Positions 8,797-18,982 are shown, counted from the first letter of the stretch. The stretch: DNA of 64,000 bases from Paenibacillus radicis (ex Gao et al. 2016) (GCF_014641555.1 NZ_BMHY01000003.1:327367-391366); one strand, 5' to 3'. Numbers and translations are program-made. Notes: generated by a model from the letters alone, not told the origin.

Positions 8797-10011
8797 CTAT
8801 GGATAGACTTCGAACAGCCCGGCCGCCCCCATACCGCCGCCGATGCACATCGTCACAACGCCAAGCCCCCCGCCCCGGCGCCTGAGTTCATGGATGAGCG
8901 ACACTGACAGCTTCGTCCCCGTACAGCCCAACGGATGTCCAAGCGCTATCGCGCCGCCGTTAACGTTCACCTTGTCGGGATCGATGCCGAGCTGTTCGAT
9001 AATGGGCACACATTGGGCCGCGAATGCTTCGTTTAGCTCGAACAAATCAACCTCTCCCAGCTCGACACCTGCTTTCGCTAACGCTTTGGGCACCGCCTCA
9101 ATCGGGCCAATGCCCATCACTTCCGGCGCAACACCCGCAACGCTGAAAGAACGGAGCGCAGCTAGCGGCTGCAGCCCAAGCTCCCGGGCACGCGCGCGGC
9201 TCATAACGATCACCGCTGCAGCTCCATCGCTCATTTGCGAAGCATTGCCTGCCGTTACCGTACCTTCGCGGGCAAAAGAAGGCTTGAGCGACGCCAGCGC
9301 CTCCGGTGTCGTATCAGGTCGGACACCCTCGTCCGTGTCAAAAGTGATCATGCTCTCCCACGGCCGCCCCGCCTCGTTCACGCCCGATCGGCGAGCCGTC
9401 ACCGGCACGATCTCCTCTTTGAAGCGGCCATCCTGAATCGCAGCAGCCGCCTTGCGGTGGCTGGACGCTGCAAAAGCATCCTGCGCTGTGCGGCTCACGC
9501 CATAGCGGCGGGCTACTTCCTCGGCAGTGTGACCCATGCCCATGTACACCTCCGGCATCGAATCGACGATGCCGGGATGCGGCGCCATCTTGAAGCCGGT
9601 CATGGGTACATGGCTCATGCTCTCCACACCTCCGGCGGCAATCACTTCCGCTTCGCCAAGCCGGATACGCTCGGCTGCATAAGCAATCGCCTGCAGCCCC
9701 GAAGCGCAAAACCGGTTGACCGTGACCGCCGGCGTCGTCACGGGAAAACCCGCATACAGCGAGATAACCCTCGCCATATTCAGTCCCTGCTCACCCTCCG
9801 GCATCGCGCATCCGATAATGACATCCTCCACTTCCTCCGCCGCAAGCCCCGGAGCCCTCTCCAACGCGGCCCGCAGTACGGCCCTCCCCAGATCCTCCGC
9901 CCTCGTATCGGCAAGGCTCCCCTTCTTCGCCTTGCCGACCGCCGTTCGTACTGCCGATACGATTACCGCGTCACGGTCATCCTCGGCAAATCGCTTGCCC
10001 GCCGTCCCCAT
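8797..10011 (-). CDS. fadA: Acetyl-CoA C-acyltransferase (3-ketoacyl-CoA thiolase)
   Basis: The thiolase has 404 residues and releases acetyl-CoA from 3-ketoacyl-CoA, the last beta-oxidation step. The nucleophilic cysteine is in [10 protein letters not shown], the catalytic histidine in [10 protein letters not shown], and the second cysteine in [22 protein letters not shown] is also typical. The frame opens eight codons earlier, but I choose the ATG at 10011 because AAAGGAGGGG lies seven bases upstream. It is the first gene of the leftward fadA-fadE-ligase-thioesterase group. A repeat-filled gap of about 500 bases separates it from fadN, unlike the contiguous fadN-fadA-fadE operon of Bacillus subtilis. 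Confidence 0.94.
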   Translation of the reverse strand: MGTAGKRFAEDDRDAVIVSAVRTAVGKAKKGSLADTRAEDLGRAVLRAALERAPGLAAEEVEDVIIGCAMPEGEQGLNMARVISLYAGFPVTTPAVTVNRFCASGLQAIAYAAERIRLGEAEVIAAGGVESMSHVPMTGFKMAPHPGIVDSMPEVYMGMGHTAEEVARRYGVSRTAQDAFAASSHRKAAAAIQDGRFKEEIVPVTARRSGVNEAGRPWESMITFDTDEGVRPDTTPEALASLKPSFAREGTVTAGNASQMSDGAAAVIVMSRARARELGLQPLAALRSFSVAGVAPEVMGIGPIEAVPKALAKAGVELGEVDLFELNEAFAAQCVPIIEQLGIDPDKVNVNGGAIALGHPLGCTGTKLSVSLIHELRRRGGGLGVVTMCIGGGMGAAGLFEVYP

Positions 10012-10137
10012 CGGCCTTCCCCTCCTTTGTTTCAAGCCCGTTTAATTCAACTGCACAAACTCGTTATCCCACGTTGATCGGGAGCTCGTCGCAGCGTTTT
10101 CGCACGAATAAAACTAACTAATCACTTCGCGCTAGTA

Positions 10138-10200
10138 GCTGCTGGCAGATCAGTAACCTCAACCGCACGCCTCATTAACTGCTAGCAGAACAGTAATCTC
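10138..10200. repeat. Short direct repeat pair in the fadN-fadA gap
   Basis: CTGCTGGCAGATCAGTAACC at 10138 recurs with few changes as CTGCTAGCAGAACAGTAATC at 10178, a spacing of 40 bases. It sits beside the next repeat cluster and has no coding potential. Confidence 0.6.
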
Positions 10201-10225
10201 ATCCCGCGAGCGCCGCACTGTCTAC

Positions 10226-10408
10226 TCAAAATGCAAAAGTGCAGGCTGATTGCCTCAAAACGACCGTTTTTGCTGCTCAAAATGTAAAAGTGCAGGTGAA
10301 TTGGGCTAAAACGTCGTTTTTGTGCCCAATCCAGCCAAACAAACTGCAGATTTGCATTTTGAAGCCCGATACGGCCTCCAAACGGCAAATCAAAATGTAC
10401 TTTTGCAG
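10226..10408. repeat. Cluster of TCAAAATGCAAA-type palindromic units (locus 1 of 3)
   Basis: Four related units occur near 10226, 10276, 10343 (inverted) and 10389. Each is based on TCAAAATGCAAA followed by a GTGCAGG-like segment. The same family recurs at 40906-41096 and 59288-59476, always between genes. With the preceding direct repeat it fills the 516-base gap between fadN and fadA. I see no gene, promoter or terminator that explains it. Confidence 0.85.
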
Positions 10409-10527
10409 TTTGTGCGGTCCCCGTACCGTTAAGCGCAGCGATCAGCCGATTGAAAGTTACTTTTAAGGAAAGCTATCGAGTTCCGTCTAGCAATCTGTGC
10501 TTTCCCCACACGAACGAGCCCATCCAA

Positions 10528-12984
10528 CTAATTCCGCAGCGGCTTGCCGGTCGCGAGCATATGGCTCATCCGCTCTTGCGTTTTGAGTTCGCCGCAGAGG
10601 CTGAGGAACGCTTCGCATTCCAGATCGAGCAAATATTGCTCGCTCACCTCCGCGCCCGGCGCAGCGTTGCCGCCGGCCACCACATGGGCCAGCTTGGCGC
10701 CGATCAAGGCGTCATGCGCGCTCACTTGCCCGCTGAGCTGCAAGCTCTGCACGCCAAGCTGCAGCACAGCCCTGCCCTCGCGGCCGGCCACGCGGACGCG
10801 CTTCTCCTGCGGCGGTGCATAGCCCGCCCGGTCCAGCTCCAGCACCGCCCGCTTCGCCTCGGCAATCCGCGCGTCCTGCCGCGCGATAACCCGGTCCTGC
10901 GGGCGTCTCAAGCCGATGCGGCCAACGTCATAGCCGCTCGTGGAGGTTTTTGCAAGCGCTAACGTCTCAAATAGCGCGTTCAAATGCGGCTGGAGCTCGC
11001 CGCCTTCTGCTCGCTGAGCAGCCAGCACAGCCGCTTCCTTCGAGCCGCCTCCCGCCGGAATGAGTCCAACTCCGGTTTCCACCAGGCCGAAGTATGTCTC
11101 CGGCGAGTAAATGATTTGATCCGCCGGCAAGCAGGCTTCGACCCCGCCGCCCAGCGTCATCCGGTGCGGTGCGGCCACGACGGGACGATCGAGTCTTTTT
11201 AGCCCCAGCATGCTGGATTGGAAGAGCCGGATAATATCCTCGACTTCCTCCCAGTCGCCGCTCTGCGCCTCCATGAGCAGCAGCATCAGATTCGCGCCGA
11301 CACAGAAATTCCGGCCCTCATTCGCAATGACGAGCCCCCGCCAATTACGGCTTACTTCGTCAGTGCTCCGCTGAATCGCCGTCAAAATATCGCCGCCAAT
11401 CGCATTGTTCGGCGAGTGAAACTCCAGGCAGACGACCTCATCACCTAGGTCGATTAAGCTCGCGCCGGAGGTACTCAGCACCGTACGTCCGGATTCTTTT
11501 AACGCTGCTAATGAAATATCGTCTGCACCCTGCTCCTCCTCTGCGAATTCATAACGACTGTCCGAGCGGGCTGCTGCGTAGAACCTTTTGGCGACAGTAC
11601 CTTGTGGCGAACCAGCTTCAGGAGCGGCACTCCGGTAAAAGCTTTCATTGCCCGCCTCCAGCCATTGAAGCACCCAGCCCGGCACCTCATCGCCTTCATC
11701 GCGCATACGCTGCACGGACCTCCGAAGTCCGATCGCATCCCATAGCTCAAAAGGTCCCAGCTCCCAGTTGAAGCCCCATTTCATCGCCCGATCGATCTCT
11801 ACGATGGAATCGGCAATGACGCCGGTCAGCTTCGCGGAGTAAAGCAGCGTCCGCTTGATCGTCTGCCAAGCAAACAGCGAATACCGGCTGCCCGGCTCGG
11901 CCGCCAGCAGAGCCTTCGCTTTGCCCGCCGCGCCTTTTGCCGCCTTAGCCGCATCGATTACAGTAGAGCTGACCTGCTTGCGCGGCCCATAGTCCATTGT
12001 CTGCAGATGAAGCGATTCGATCTCGCTCCCACCGCCTGCAACCCTCTTCTTCCTATAAAAGCCTCCGCCCGACTTCTCTCCAAGCCGCCCCGATGCAACC
12101 AGCGCCTCCAAGACCGGGGGCCGGGCGAACACGGCAAGCTCCTCCGTGTCGCTGCTTCTCTCCCGAACGTTATCCACGACATGCAGCAAGGTGTCGAGCC
12201 CGACGATATCCAGCATGCGAAATGTCGCCGTCTTCGGCCGACCCATCGCCGGGCCTGTCAGAGCGTCTGCTTCCTCCACAGTGAGTCCGTAGCGCAGCAC
12301 CTCTTCCAGCGTCACAAGCATGCCGTATGTGCCGATTCGATTCGCTATAAAATTAGGCGTATCCTTGGCCAGCACGACGCCCTTGCCGAGCCTTTTCTCG
12401 CACAGGTCCGTCAATTTGCCAACGACAGCGGGGTCAGTATCCGTCGTTGGCACAACCTCTACCAGCTTCATATACCGTGGCGGGTTGAAGAAATGCGTCG
12501 CTGCAAAATGTCTCCGGAACTCCTCACTCCTCCCTTCCGCCATCGCCGCAACGGACAGCCCTGACGTATTGGTCGTGACAAGCGTTCCGGGCTTTCGAAC
12601 CTTCTCGATCTGCTCGAACAGGCTTCGTTTCACATCCAGCCGTTCCACCACGGACTCAACGATCCAATCGGCATCCGCGAGTCCGGCAAGATCATCCTCT
12701 AAGTTGCCTGCCGTAATCCGTTCGGCAAAAGCAGCGTCATACAAAGCTGCAGGCTGCGCCTTTCGCAGCCGCTGCAGCGCGTTCTGTGCGAGACGATTGC
12801 GCACCTGTGTATGATGAAGCGTCAGCCCGATCCGCTCTTCTTCCTCTGTCAGCGACCGGGGAATAATATCGAGCAGCAGCACCTGCATGCCCGCATTCGC
12901 AAGGTGGGCCGCTATTCCCGCCCCCATAACGCCGGAGCCGATAACCGCAGCGCGGCGCACCGATTCCGCACGATGATTCGACAT
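10528..12984 (-). CDS. fadN: 3-hydroxyacyl-CoA dehydrogenase / enoyl-CoA hydratase, bifunctional (FadN type)
   Basis: The 818-residue protein carries the two middle steps of beta-oxidation. The N-terminal half is an NAD-dependent hydroxyacyl-CoA dehydrogenase (Rossmann motif VIGSGVMGAGIAAHLANAG, then FNPPRYMKLVEVVP). The C-terminal third is a crotonase-fold hydratase (NNAIGGDILTAI, oxyanion-hole segment NFCVGANL, then HRMTLGGGVE). Dehydrogenase-first order is the FadN/YusL arrangement, opposite to E. coli FadB. A TTG lies nine bases upstream in frame, but the ATG at 12984 is nine bases after AAAAGGGG and is preferred. It lies 168 bases after fadF on the same strand. Confidence 0.94.
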   Translation of the reverse strand: MSNHRAESVRRAAVIGSGVMGAGIAAHLANAGMQVLLLDIIPRSLTEEEERIGLTLHHTQVRNRLAQNALQRLRKAQPAALYDAAFAERITAGNLEDDLAGLADADWIVESVVERLDVKRSLFEQIEKVRKPGTLVTTNTSGLSVAAMAEGRSEEFRRHFAATHFFNPPRYMKLVEVVPTTDTDPAVVGKLTDLCEKRLGKGVVLAKDTPNFIANRIGTYGMLVTLEEVLRYGLTVEEADALTGPAMGRPKTATFRMLDIVGLDTLLHVVDNVRERSSDTEELAVFARPPVLEALVASGRLGEKSGGGFYRKKRVAGGGSEIESLHLQTMDYGPRKQVSSTVIDAAKAAKGAAGKAKALLAAEPGSRYSLFAWQTIKRTLLYSAKLTGVIADSIVEIDRAMKWGFNWELGPFELWDAIGLRRSVQRMRDEGDEVPGWVLQWLEAGNESFYRSAAPEAGSPQGTVAKRFYAAARSDSRYEFAEEEQGADDISLAALKESGRTVLSTSGASLIDLGDEVVCLEFHSPNNAIGGDILTAIQRSTDEVSRNWRGLVIANEGRNFCVGANLMLLLMEAQSGDWEEVEDIIRLFQSSMLGLKRLDRPVVAAPHRMTLGGGVEACLPADQIIYSPETYFGLVETGVGLIPAGGGSKEAAVLAAQRAEGGELQPHLNALFETLALAKTSTSGYDVGRIGLRRPQDRVIARQDARIAEAKRAVLELDRAGYAPPQEKRVRVAGREGRAVLQLGVQSLQLSGQVSAHDALIGAKLAHVVAGGNAAPGAEVSEQYLLDLECEAFLSLCGELKTQERMSHMLATGKPLRN

Positions 12985-13152
12985 AAGCACCAACCCCTTT
13001 TCTCGAAAACAATTCTGTTAAACTTCCAGCCCTTCGCGAATTCTAACTCTCTCTCGGCTATAACTCTGAGCTCCTTGACACTCTCCCGTTATGTCTACCT
13101 ACTCCCTAACCCACTCAGTCCAATGCCCAAATACTCCGCTTAGCCAGCCTCT

Positions 13153-15507
13153 CTACCTGCCTTCTGAGCCGAACACGCTTGCCGCCAACAGCTCCGCCAC
13201 GTCGCGCGCCGACACCCGTTCATCGGCCTCCAGTGACTTCAATCCATCCTCCATCATCGTTAAGCAATACGGGCATGCCGATCCAATAACGGAAGGCCTC
13301 ACCTCCAATGCCTGCGCCGTACGCGCGATGTTGACCCGGACGCCGCTTTGCTCCTCCATCCACATCAATCCGCCGCCCGCTCCACAGCACATGCCGTTAG
13401 CCCGCGAACGCGCCATTTCCTCCAGTTGAACGCCGGGTATCGCTTTCAACAATTGGCGCGGTGCGTCGTAAACCTCGTTATAGCGCCCCAGGTAGCAGGA
13501 GTCATGGTAGGTGACTCGCTCCTTCAGCGCATGTTGAGGCTCCAATCGGCCCGCGCTAAGCAATTCAGCCAGCAGCTCGGTATGATGTTCAACTACGACA
13601 GAATCCGGAAGTCCAAAATCGGGATAATCCTTTTTAAAAGCGTTATAGGTATGCGGGCAAACGGTGACGATACGGGTGATGCCATATTTCGCAATGGTCG
13701 CAATGTTCTCGCGGCATAGCTCTTGAAACAACAGCTCATTCCCGATACGTCTCGCCGTATCGCCTGAGCTTCGTTCCTCCAGCCCCAGTGTCGCAAACGA
13801 TACGCCCGCCCGGTCAAGCAAACGTACGACATCGTAGAGCACCTTGCGGCTGCGCGTATCGTAGGCGCCCATGGAGCCCGCCCATAGCAGCACTTCCGGC
13901 ACAGCAGCCTTAACAGCAACAGCAGCGCCCTTCTCTTCCATCCCGGTAGACTCCGCAACCCGCAGCGCCGCTTCCTTTCTGAACTCCTGCATCGTTGGCA
14001 CCCGCACGCCGGTGCGGCTCTCGCATTCCTCAATCCAAGCCGCCCGTTCTGCACGGGGCAGTCCCCACGGATTGCTCTGACGCTCGATATTCTGAAGCGC
14101 CCGTTGGCCGTCAGCCGGCAGCTTACCGTCCATCAGTACGAGATAACGGCGCATATCGATAATTTTGTCGACATGCTCGTTGCCGACGGGGCACACCTCC
14201 TCGCAATTGCGGCAGGTTGTGCAAGCCCACAGCTCCTCCTCGGTCATAACGTCGCCAATGAGCTCGGCGTCCTCCGCTTTTAATCCCGCCCGTACGCTCC
14301 ATGCTTGCGCTTGCGCGGCCATCGTTGGTGCGATGGAAGTCACGCTGCCCTCGAAGCCGTCCTCCCACACCGGGAGCGACGCTCCCATCGTATGCGCCCC
14401 CGCTATCCTTCCGCCCATCGCCTTAGGAATCCACGGCGACTTGGACGTAATCGCCGCCCCCTTTTCCGTCAAATGATCACGAAGCTTCACCATCAGATGC
14501 ATGGGCGACAGCAGCTTGCCGGTATTCGATGCCGGACACACATTCGTACAGCGGCCGCATTCGACGCATGCGTATAGATCAACCAATTGCTTTTGCGTGA
14601 AATGCTCCACCTTCCCCGCGCCAAAAGCTTCCGCCTCTTCATTCTCCAAATCCAGGGGGGACAGCTTGCCGACTGGCGCTCTGCGGTGAAGCCATAGATT
14701 GACCGGCCCCGTTAGCAAGTGAAAATGTTTAGACTGCGGCACATAGACGAGAAACGACAGAAGCACAAGCAAATGCAGCCACCAGAACAGCTCGTATCCG
14801 ATAACTGCGGCCAAGCTCCCAATAGAAACGCCTAGCGCACCGAGTCCATCAGCCAATAAAGCAGATATCGGCGCGTACTTTTCGGCAACGAGATGCACGG
14901 ACGCATTTGTCACACTTGCCGTACCCGTACCCGCCGCACCTAAACTCGCCAGCCGTTCAAACGCCAGCGTGAACAGCACCGTCACCATCAGACCGCCGAT
15001 AAACCATAGAACGAGCGAAGGCTTCCAGCCTCTTTTCAGCCGTGGAAGACGCTCCACATAGCGGCGAAAGCCGCCGTATAGTACAGCAAGCAGCACTAGC
15101 GATACCGTCAGCTCCTGGCTCCAGGCGAAGCCGTCGTAGTAGGGAAACGGAATAGGATGTCCGCTTAGTTTTTTCCAGATGAGATCCGCTGCGCCGAATT
15201 GAAGCACGATAAAGCCGTAAAAATAAATCAAATGCATAATCCCGCTTCTTACATCGTGAAGCAGCTTGCGATGGCCCAGCACCTGCCCGGCAAAGGACGG
15301 CTTTCGCTTCTTCCTCTCCCGTATGTCCCCTTCTTTGTTGCCTGGCAGCCAGTCAAGCTTCACCGGCACGCCGAGCCCTATGTACAAGGCCCGCCTCCGC
15401 ACGACAGCCGCGGATGCCAAACCCGCAACCGCTACCGCAGCAGCAAAAGCTATCCATCTAGCCAACTCCGCCCCATGCTCAGCGAGCCAATTCAAAGCTG
15501 CCGACAT
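13153..15507 (-). CDS. fadF: Iron-sulfur membrane oxidoreductase FadF (ETF electron acceptor candidate)
   Basis: The protein has 784 residues. About six membrane helices fill the N-terminal 300 residues. Two 4Fe-4S ferredoxin motifs follow (CVECGRCTNVCP and CTTCRNCEEVCP), then two heterodisulfide-reductase-type CCG domains (CPHTYNAFKKDYP and a later HDSCYLGRYNEVYD with MCCGAGGG). This is the FadF/YwjF architecture, thought to move electrons from ETF toward the quinone pool. Divergence from etfBA supports that. The frame extends to 15666, but MSAALNWLAEHGAEL at 15507 has AGGGGG eight bases upstream and begins just before the first helix. Confidence 0.92.
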   Translation of the reverse strand: MSAALNWLAEHGAELARWIAFAAAVAVAGLASAAVVRRRALYIGLGVPVKLDWLPGNKEGDIRERKKRKPSFAGQVLGHRKLLHDVRSGIMHLIYFYGFIVLQFGAADLIWKKLSGHPIPFPYYDGFAWSQELTVSLVLLAVLYGGFRRYVERLPRLKRGWKPSLVLWFIGGLMVTVLFTLAFERLASLGAAGTGTASVTNASVHLVAEKYAPISALLADGLGALGVSIGSLAAVIGYELFWWLHLLVLLSFLVYVPQSKHFHLLTGPVNLWLHRRAPVGKLSPLDLENEEAEAFGAGKVEHFTQKQLVDLYACVECGRCTNVCPASNTGKLLSPMHLMVKLRDHLTEKGAAITSKSPWIPKAMGGRIAGAHTMGASLPVWEDGFEGSVTSIAPTMAAQAQAWSVRAGLKAEDAELIGDVMTEEELWACTTCRNCEEVCPVGNEHVDKIIDMRRYLVLMDGKLPADGQRALQNIERQSNPWGLPRAERAAWIEECESRTGVRVPTMQEFRKEAALRVAESTGMEEKGAAVAVKAAVPEVLLWAGSMGAYDTRSRKVLYDVVRLLDRAGVSFATLGLEERSSGDTARRIGNELLFQELCRENIATIAKYGITRIVTVCPHTYNAFKKDYPDFGLPDSVVVEHHTELLAELLSAGRLEPQHALKERVTYHDSCYLGRYNEVYDAPRQLLKAIPGVQLEEMARSRANGMCCGAGGGLMWMEEQSGVRVNIARTAQALEVRPSVIGSACPYCLTMMEDGLKSLEADERVSARDVAELLAASVFGSEGR

Positions 15508-15733
15508 ATTTTTCGCCCCCTTTCCCTCCGCCTGATTCGGACAAGCTTTAATAGCGCTTTCATTAAGCCGCAGTGCTCCATGTATATGAGCCGAAGAACG
15601 CGAACATGCCGCCGGGGCGACAGCCTTAGAGGGTCTATTTCGGCGTTTCCGCTCATATCGTAGCACTGATGGGAAGTCCCATAAGCCGAGCTGTTACACC
15701 ACTTTCACATCAACGGGGGAGGAATGGAGCTGC

Positions 15734-16576
15734 ATGCTCAATATCGCCGTTCTACTTAAACAAACATTTGATACGGAGGAAAAAATAGTCGTCACGCCGG
15801 ACGGCAGCATTTCGAGCGGAGAGGCGAAGCTCGTCATTAATCCTTATGACGAGTACGCTTTGGAGGAGGCGCTGCGCCAGCGCGAGCTGCATGGCGGAAA
15901 GGTGTATGTCATTACATCGGGCCCAGAAAAGGCCGAAGAGGCTTTGCGGACAGCCCTTGCCATGGGCGCAGATGAAGCGGTCCGCTTGGAAAGCGAAGGC
16001 AGCACTCTGCTGGCTGGGGGCGACAGCCACACGATTGCGGCAGCGCTTGCCGAAATCCTGCGCCCGCTTGCGCCGGATCTCGTGCTGGCGGGACTCTTCG
16101 CCGTAGACAGCGGTTCGGGCAGCGTTGCGCTTCAGGTCGCAGAGCGGCTTAGCCTGCCGCATGCTTCGGCGGCGGTCAAGCTGGACATTGCCGGAGCGGA
16201 GGGCGCTGCCGCTTCTGGCGCTATCCCGGCAGGAGCGAAGACAGCCGAGCGTTTCGCCATCGTGGAGCGAGACGTAGAAGGGGACACCGAGACCGTCGCC
16301 ATTCCGTTGCCTGCACTCGTCACCGCTCAGCAGGGCTTGAACGAGCCACGCTACCCTTCGCTGCCAGGCATTATGAAGGCGAAGAAAAAACCGCTCGTCC
16401 GCGTCAATCCAGCCGATTTCGGCAACGAGTGGCTAACGGCGGCGGCAGCAAGAACGGTGCGGACAGCCTTATTCCCGCCGGAGCCGCGGGCAGCTGGCAA
16501 ACGGCTCCCAGGCTCGCCTGCCGAGCAGGCCGCGGCGCTGACGCAGCTGCTCCAGACTGCCGTAAAATTGGGTTAG
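15734..16576 (+). CDS. etfB: Electron transfer flavoprotein beta subunit
   Basis: This 280-residue protein is the EtfB half of the ETF dimer, which accepts electrons from acyl-CoA dehydrogenase. The start MLNIAVLLKQTFDTEEKI and the segment INPYDEYALEEALR are characteristic. VYVITSGPEKAEEALRTALAMGADEAVRL matches the AMP/adenine-binding fold. The conserved loop near residue 210 (RYPSLPGIMKAKKKP) is the recognition-loop region. It is about 20 residues longer than usual, mostly through alanine-rich inserts. The start follows GGGGGAGG by about 11 bases. etfA follows after 63 bases, and fadF is divergent across a 226-base gap. Confidence 0.95.
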   Translation: MLNIAVLLKQTFDTEEKIVVTPDGSISSGEAKLVINPYDEYALEEALRQRELHGGKVYVITSGPEKAEEALRTALAMGADEAVRLESEGSTLLAGGDSHTIAAALAEILRPLAPDLVLAGLFAVDSGSGSVALQVAERLSLPHASAAVKLDIAGAEGAAASGAIPAGAKTAERFAIVERDVEGDTETVAIPLPALVTAQQGLNEPRYPSLPGIMKAKKKPLVRVNPADFGNEWLTAAAARTVRTALFPPEPRAAGKRLPGSPAEQAAALTQLLQTAVKLG

Positions 16577-16639
16577 CAGCTTTCGAACTCTAAATCTATC
16601 GTCCTATAAAACCCATCCGGGAGGAGATGAACATTCGCA

Positions 16640-17656
16640 ATGGCTAAAACGATTCTCGTATTTGCCGAATGCCGTGATGGCAAATTACGCCGTGTCGCTC
16701 TGGAAGCGCTAGGCGCAGCGCGGCTTCTTGCTGGCGGCGACGGCGAGGTGCATGCCGTCCTTGCCGGCTCCGGCGCAGTGTCCGGGGAAGCGGACGCGCT
16801 TGCCGTCCGCGGGGCGGACGTCGTGCATGTCGCCGACGATTCCGCCCTGCAAAGCTATGCGCCTGAGGCGTATCTCGCCGCTATAGGCGCAGCCATCGAT
16901 GCCGTGCAGCCGGATGCGCTGCTGCTCGGCCATACCGCTGCGGGGCGCGACTTAGCTCCGCGCCTCGCTGCCAAATACAACGCCGGCCATATCGCCGACG
17001 TGACCGCTATTGACGGCGCAGGCGATGACGCCGTCTTCACGCGCCCGCTCTACGCCGGCAAGGCGTTGGAGCGGCGCAGCTTCGCCGCTGCCGCCGCTGC
17101 TGCAAACACGGGCGGGCCATCGGTCATCACGATTCGCCCGAACAATTTGCCGCCGGCGGAAGCGATTGACGGTGGCCGCCAAGGCACCGTGCAGCCGCTG
17201 CCGTTCACGGTGCCCGCGCTCTACACCGCCGTACGCTCGCTTGTGCGCCGCACCGGCGGCCAGCTCGATCTCGCCGAGGCCGACGTCGTCGTCTCCGGCG
17301 GCAGGGGCGTGCGCAGCGCAGCGGGCTTCGAGCCGCTGCAGGCGCTCGCCGGCGTGCTCGGCGGCGCAATCGGCGCCTCGCGCGGCGCCTGCGACGCCGG
17401 CTATTGCGGTTATGCCCTGCAAATCGGGCAGACCGGCAAGGTCGTGACGCCGCAACTCTATATCGCCTGCGGCATCAGCGGCGCGATTCAGCATCTGGCT
17501 GGCATGAGCCAGTCGCGTGTCATCGTCGCCATTAACAAAGACCCCGACGCCCCCATCTTCGGCGTTGCCGATTACGGAGTGGTCGGGGACCTGTTCGAGG
17601 TCGTGCCGCTGCTGACCGCTGAGCTGCAACGAACGCTGGCTTCGCCCGAAGCCTAA
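16640..17656 (+). CDS. etfA: Electron transfer flavoprotein alpha subunit
   Basis: This 338-residue protein is the FAD-binding partner of EtfB. The C-terminal FAD domain is clear: VVSGGRGVRS, then GAIGASRGACDAGYCGY, QIGQTGKVVTPQLYIACGISG and AINKDPDAPIFGVADYGVVGD. The N-terminal domain is alanine-rich. The gene is visibly more GC-rich than its neighbours, with runs of GCC and GGC codons, but nothing suggests recent transfer because its partner genes are all adjacent. A GGGAGGAG site lies about 12 bases before the ATG. Confidence 0.95.
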   Translation: MAKTILVFAECRDGKLRRVALEALGAARLLAGGDGEVHAVLAGSGAVSGEADALAVRGADVVHVADDSALQSYAPEAYLAAIGAAIDAVQPDALLLGHTAAGRDLAPRLAAKYNAGHIADVTAIDGAGDDAVFTRPLYAGKALERRSFAAAAAAANTGGPSVITIRPNNLPPAEAIDGGRQGTVQPLPFTVPALYTAVRSLVRRTGGQLDLAEADVVVSGGRGVRSAAGFEPLQALAGVLGGAIGASRGACDAGYCGYALQIGQTGKVVTPQLYIACGISGAIQHLAGMSQSRVIVAINKDPDAPIFGVADYGVVGDLFEVVPLLTAELQRTLASPEA

Positions 17657-17740
17657 CTATAATTACCAGTGTTCGCATGCGATTCTTCATGCCGCTAATC
17701 CTTCACTCCATTAATACTAAATGTCCGTAATCGCAACAAA

Positions 17741-17795
17741 AAAAGCAGCTCCGCAAGGTCTTCTCCACCAGACCTCACGGTGCTGCTTTTTGCAC
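17741..17795 (+). terminator. Rho-independent terminator of etfBA
   Basis: The AAAAGCAGC / GCTGCTTTTT arms enclose an inner AGGTCT / AGACCT stem, ending in TTTTT. It lies 85 bases after the etfA stop. Confidence 0.85.
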
Positions 17796-17904
17796 TTATC
17801 ACCAGATCTCCCACGCCCGATACCACCATTTCCCTATAGAACCCCCTACTTGGTTCTGGTATCGTCTAAATTGGACTACTCGTATAGAAAGAGGTATCAC
17901 AGCA

Positions 17905-18969
17905 ATGAAGAAATCGCTTTTCCTGGTTCTTGTTCTATCTTTAGCTTTGTTCTATCCGCTCCATTCGTCGTCCATCGAAGCGGCCGAGGCCAATCCCCTG
18001 GATTTGTATAATCCCACAGATATCGAAGGGCATTGGGCCAATGCGCAATTAGAAAACTTCGTAAGCGCCGATTTATTGAAGGGCTACACTGATCCCAAAG
18101 GTAATATGACCCTTCAACCAGAAGCTCCTGTTACCCGCGCGGAATTCACTGCTATGTTGGTACGTGTACTGGACTTAAAGAGTGAGGACAACAGCGTCAC
18201 CTTTGCCGACGTCCAACCGGGCAGCTGGTATGCCGAGCCGATTCGAGTAGCAGCCGCTTTAAATATTGCGAATGGCGTTGGCGGCAATCGATTTGGGCCT
18301 AACCAGATCATTACGCGCGGCGAGATGACCGTGCTCGTCGTTCGAGCTTTTCAATCCTCGATTTCATTCGAAGGCAAAGCGGTAGACTTTTCAGATGTAC
18401 CGAACTATTTCGCAAGGCCTTTTATTCAGCAAGCTAGCCAAGCGGGCATTATTCAAGGCAGCAGCGTATCCATGTTCCGGCCTTTTACGAATGCCAAGCG
18501 CGCCGAAGCCGTCGTGATGCTGCAGAGAGCATTGGATTTGCAAAAAGGCGCTTTGCCTCAGGACAGTCAGCTCACGCAGCCGGTTCTGGACTCAGAAGAG
18601 CAGGAGCTGCAAATCTTTAAGGACAAAAACTTCGACCAGCTTGACGATGCTTTTGCGAAATTTTACACCGGCTATTACTTGACGATCAGCAATGCTTACG
18701 CCTCGGATGTCGTCAAATGGACCAAACAGGGCTACGGGCTCAAAATGGAAAAAGCCGTTGAACAAAAGCTGCGTGTATTGCAAAAGACCGACCGCTTCGC
18801 AGCTGTAGAGTCGACCGGCGGCAGCTATAAAATTACGATGACCGATGGCGACAACCAATCGGTAGAGACACAGTCGAATGAAGGCGTCTATCTGCTTAAA
18901 AAGATGACCGGCGACGCGTGGAAAATTTACGCCTTCTACACAAGCGAAAGTGCAAATCCCGGCAGCTAG
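17905..18969 (+). CDS. SLH-domain surface protein
   Basis: The 354-residue protein has a signal peptide (residues 1-28, MKKSLFLVLVLSLALF start, cleavage near EAAEA). Three S-layer homology modules follow at about 37-92, 95-149 and 157-210, each with the TRAE / TRGE / AKRAE core. SLH modules bind pyruvylated secondary wall polymer, so the protein should be held at the cell surface. The C-terminal 120 residues look like a small alpha+beta domain (YTGYYLTISNAYASDVV, then AWKIYAFYTSE), perhaps NTF2-like, but I cannot name it. It is monocistronic between two terminators. The ATG follows AAGAGGT by nine bases. Confidence 0.88.
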   Translation: MKKSLFLVLVLSLALFYPLHSSSIEAAEANPLDLYNPTDIEGHWANAQLENFVSADLLKGYTDPKGNMTLQPEAPVTRAEFTAMLVRVLDLKSEDNSVTFADVQPGSWYAEPIRVAAALNIANGVGGNRFGPNQIITRGEMTVLVVRAFQSSISFEGKAVDFSDVPNYFARPFIQQASQAGIIQGSSVSMFRPFTNAKRAEAVVMLQRALDLQKGALPQDSQLTQPVLDSEEQELQIFKDKNFDQLDDAFAKFYTGYYLTISNAYASDVVKWTKQGYGLKMEKAVEQKLRVLQKTDRFAAVESTGGSYKITMTDGDNQSVETQSNEGVYLLKKMTGDAWKIYAFYTSESANPGS

Positions 18970-18982
18970 CCAAAAAAGACAA

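Noticed and set aside
9235..10077. 280-residue plus-strand frame opposite fadA
   Set aside because: It is antisense to a thiolase with all catalytic motifs. GC-rich codons open shadow frames here.
16640..17656. Horizontal transfer of etfA because of high GC
   Set aside because: Partner genes are all adjacent and similar bias appears in parts of fadN. The composition follows Ala/Gly-rich protein content.
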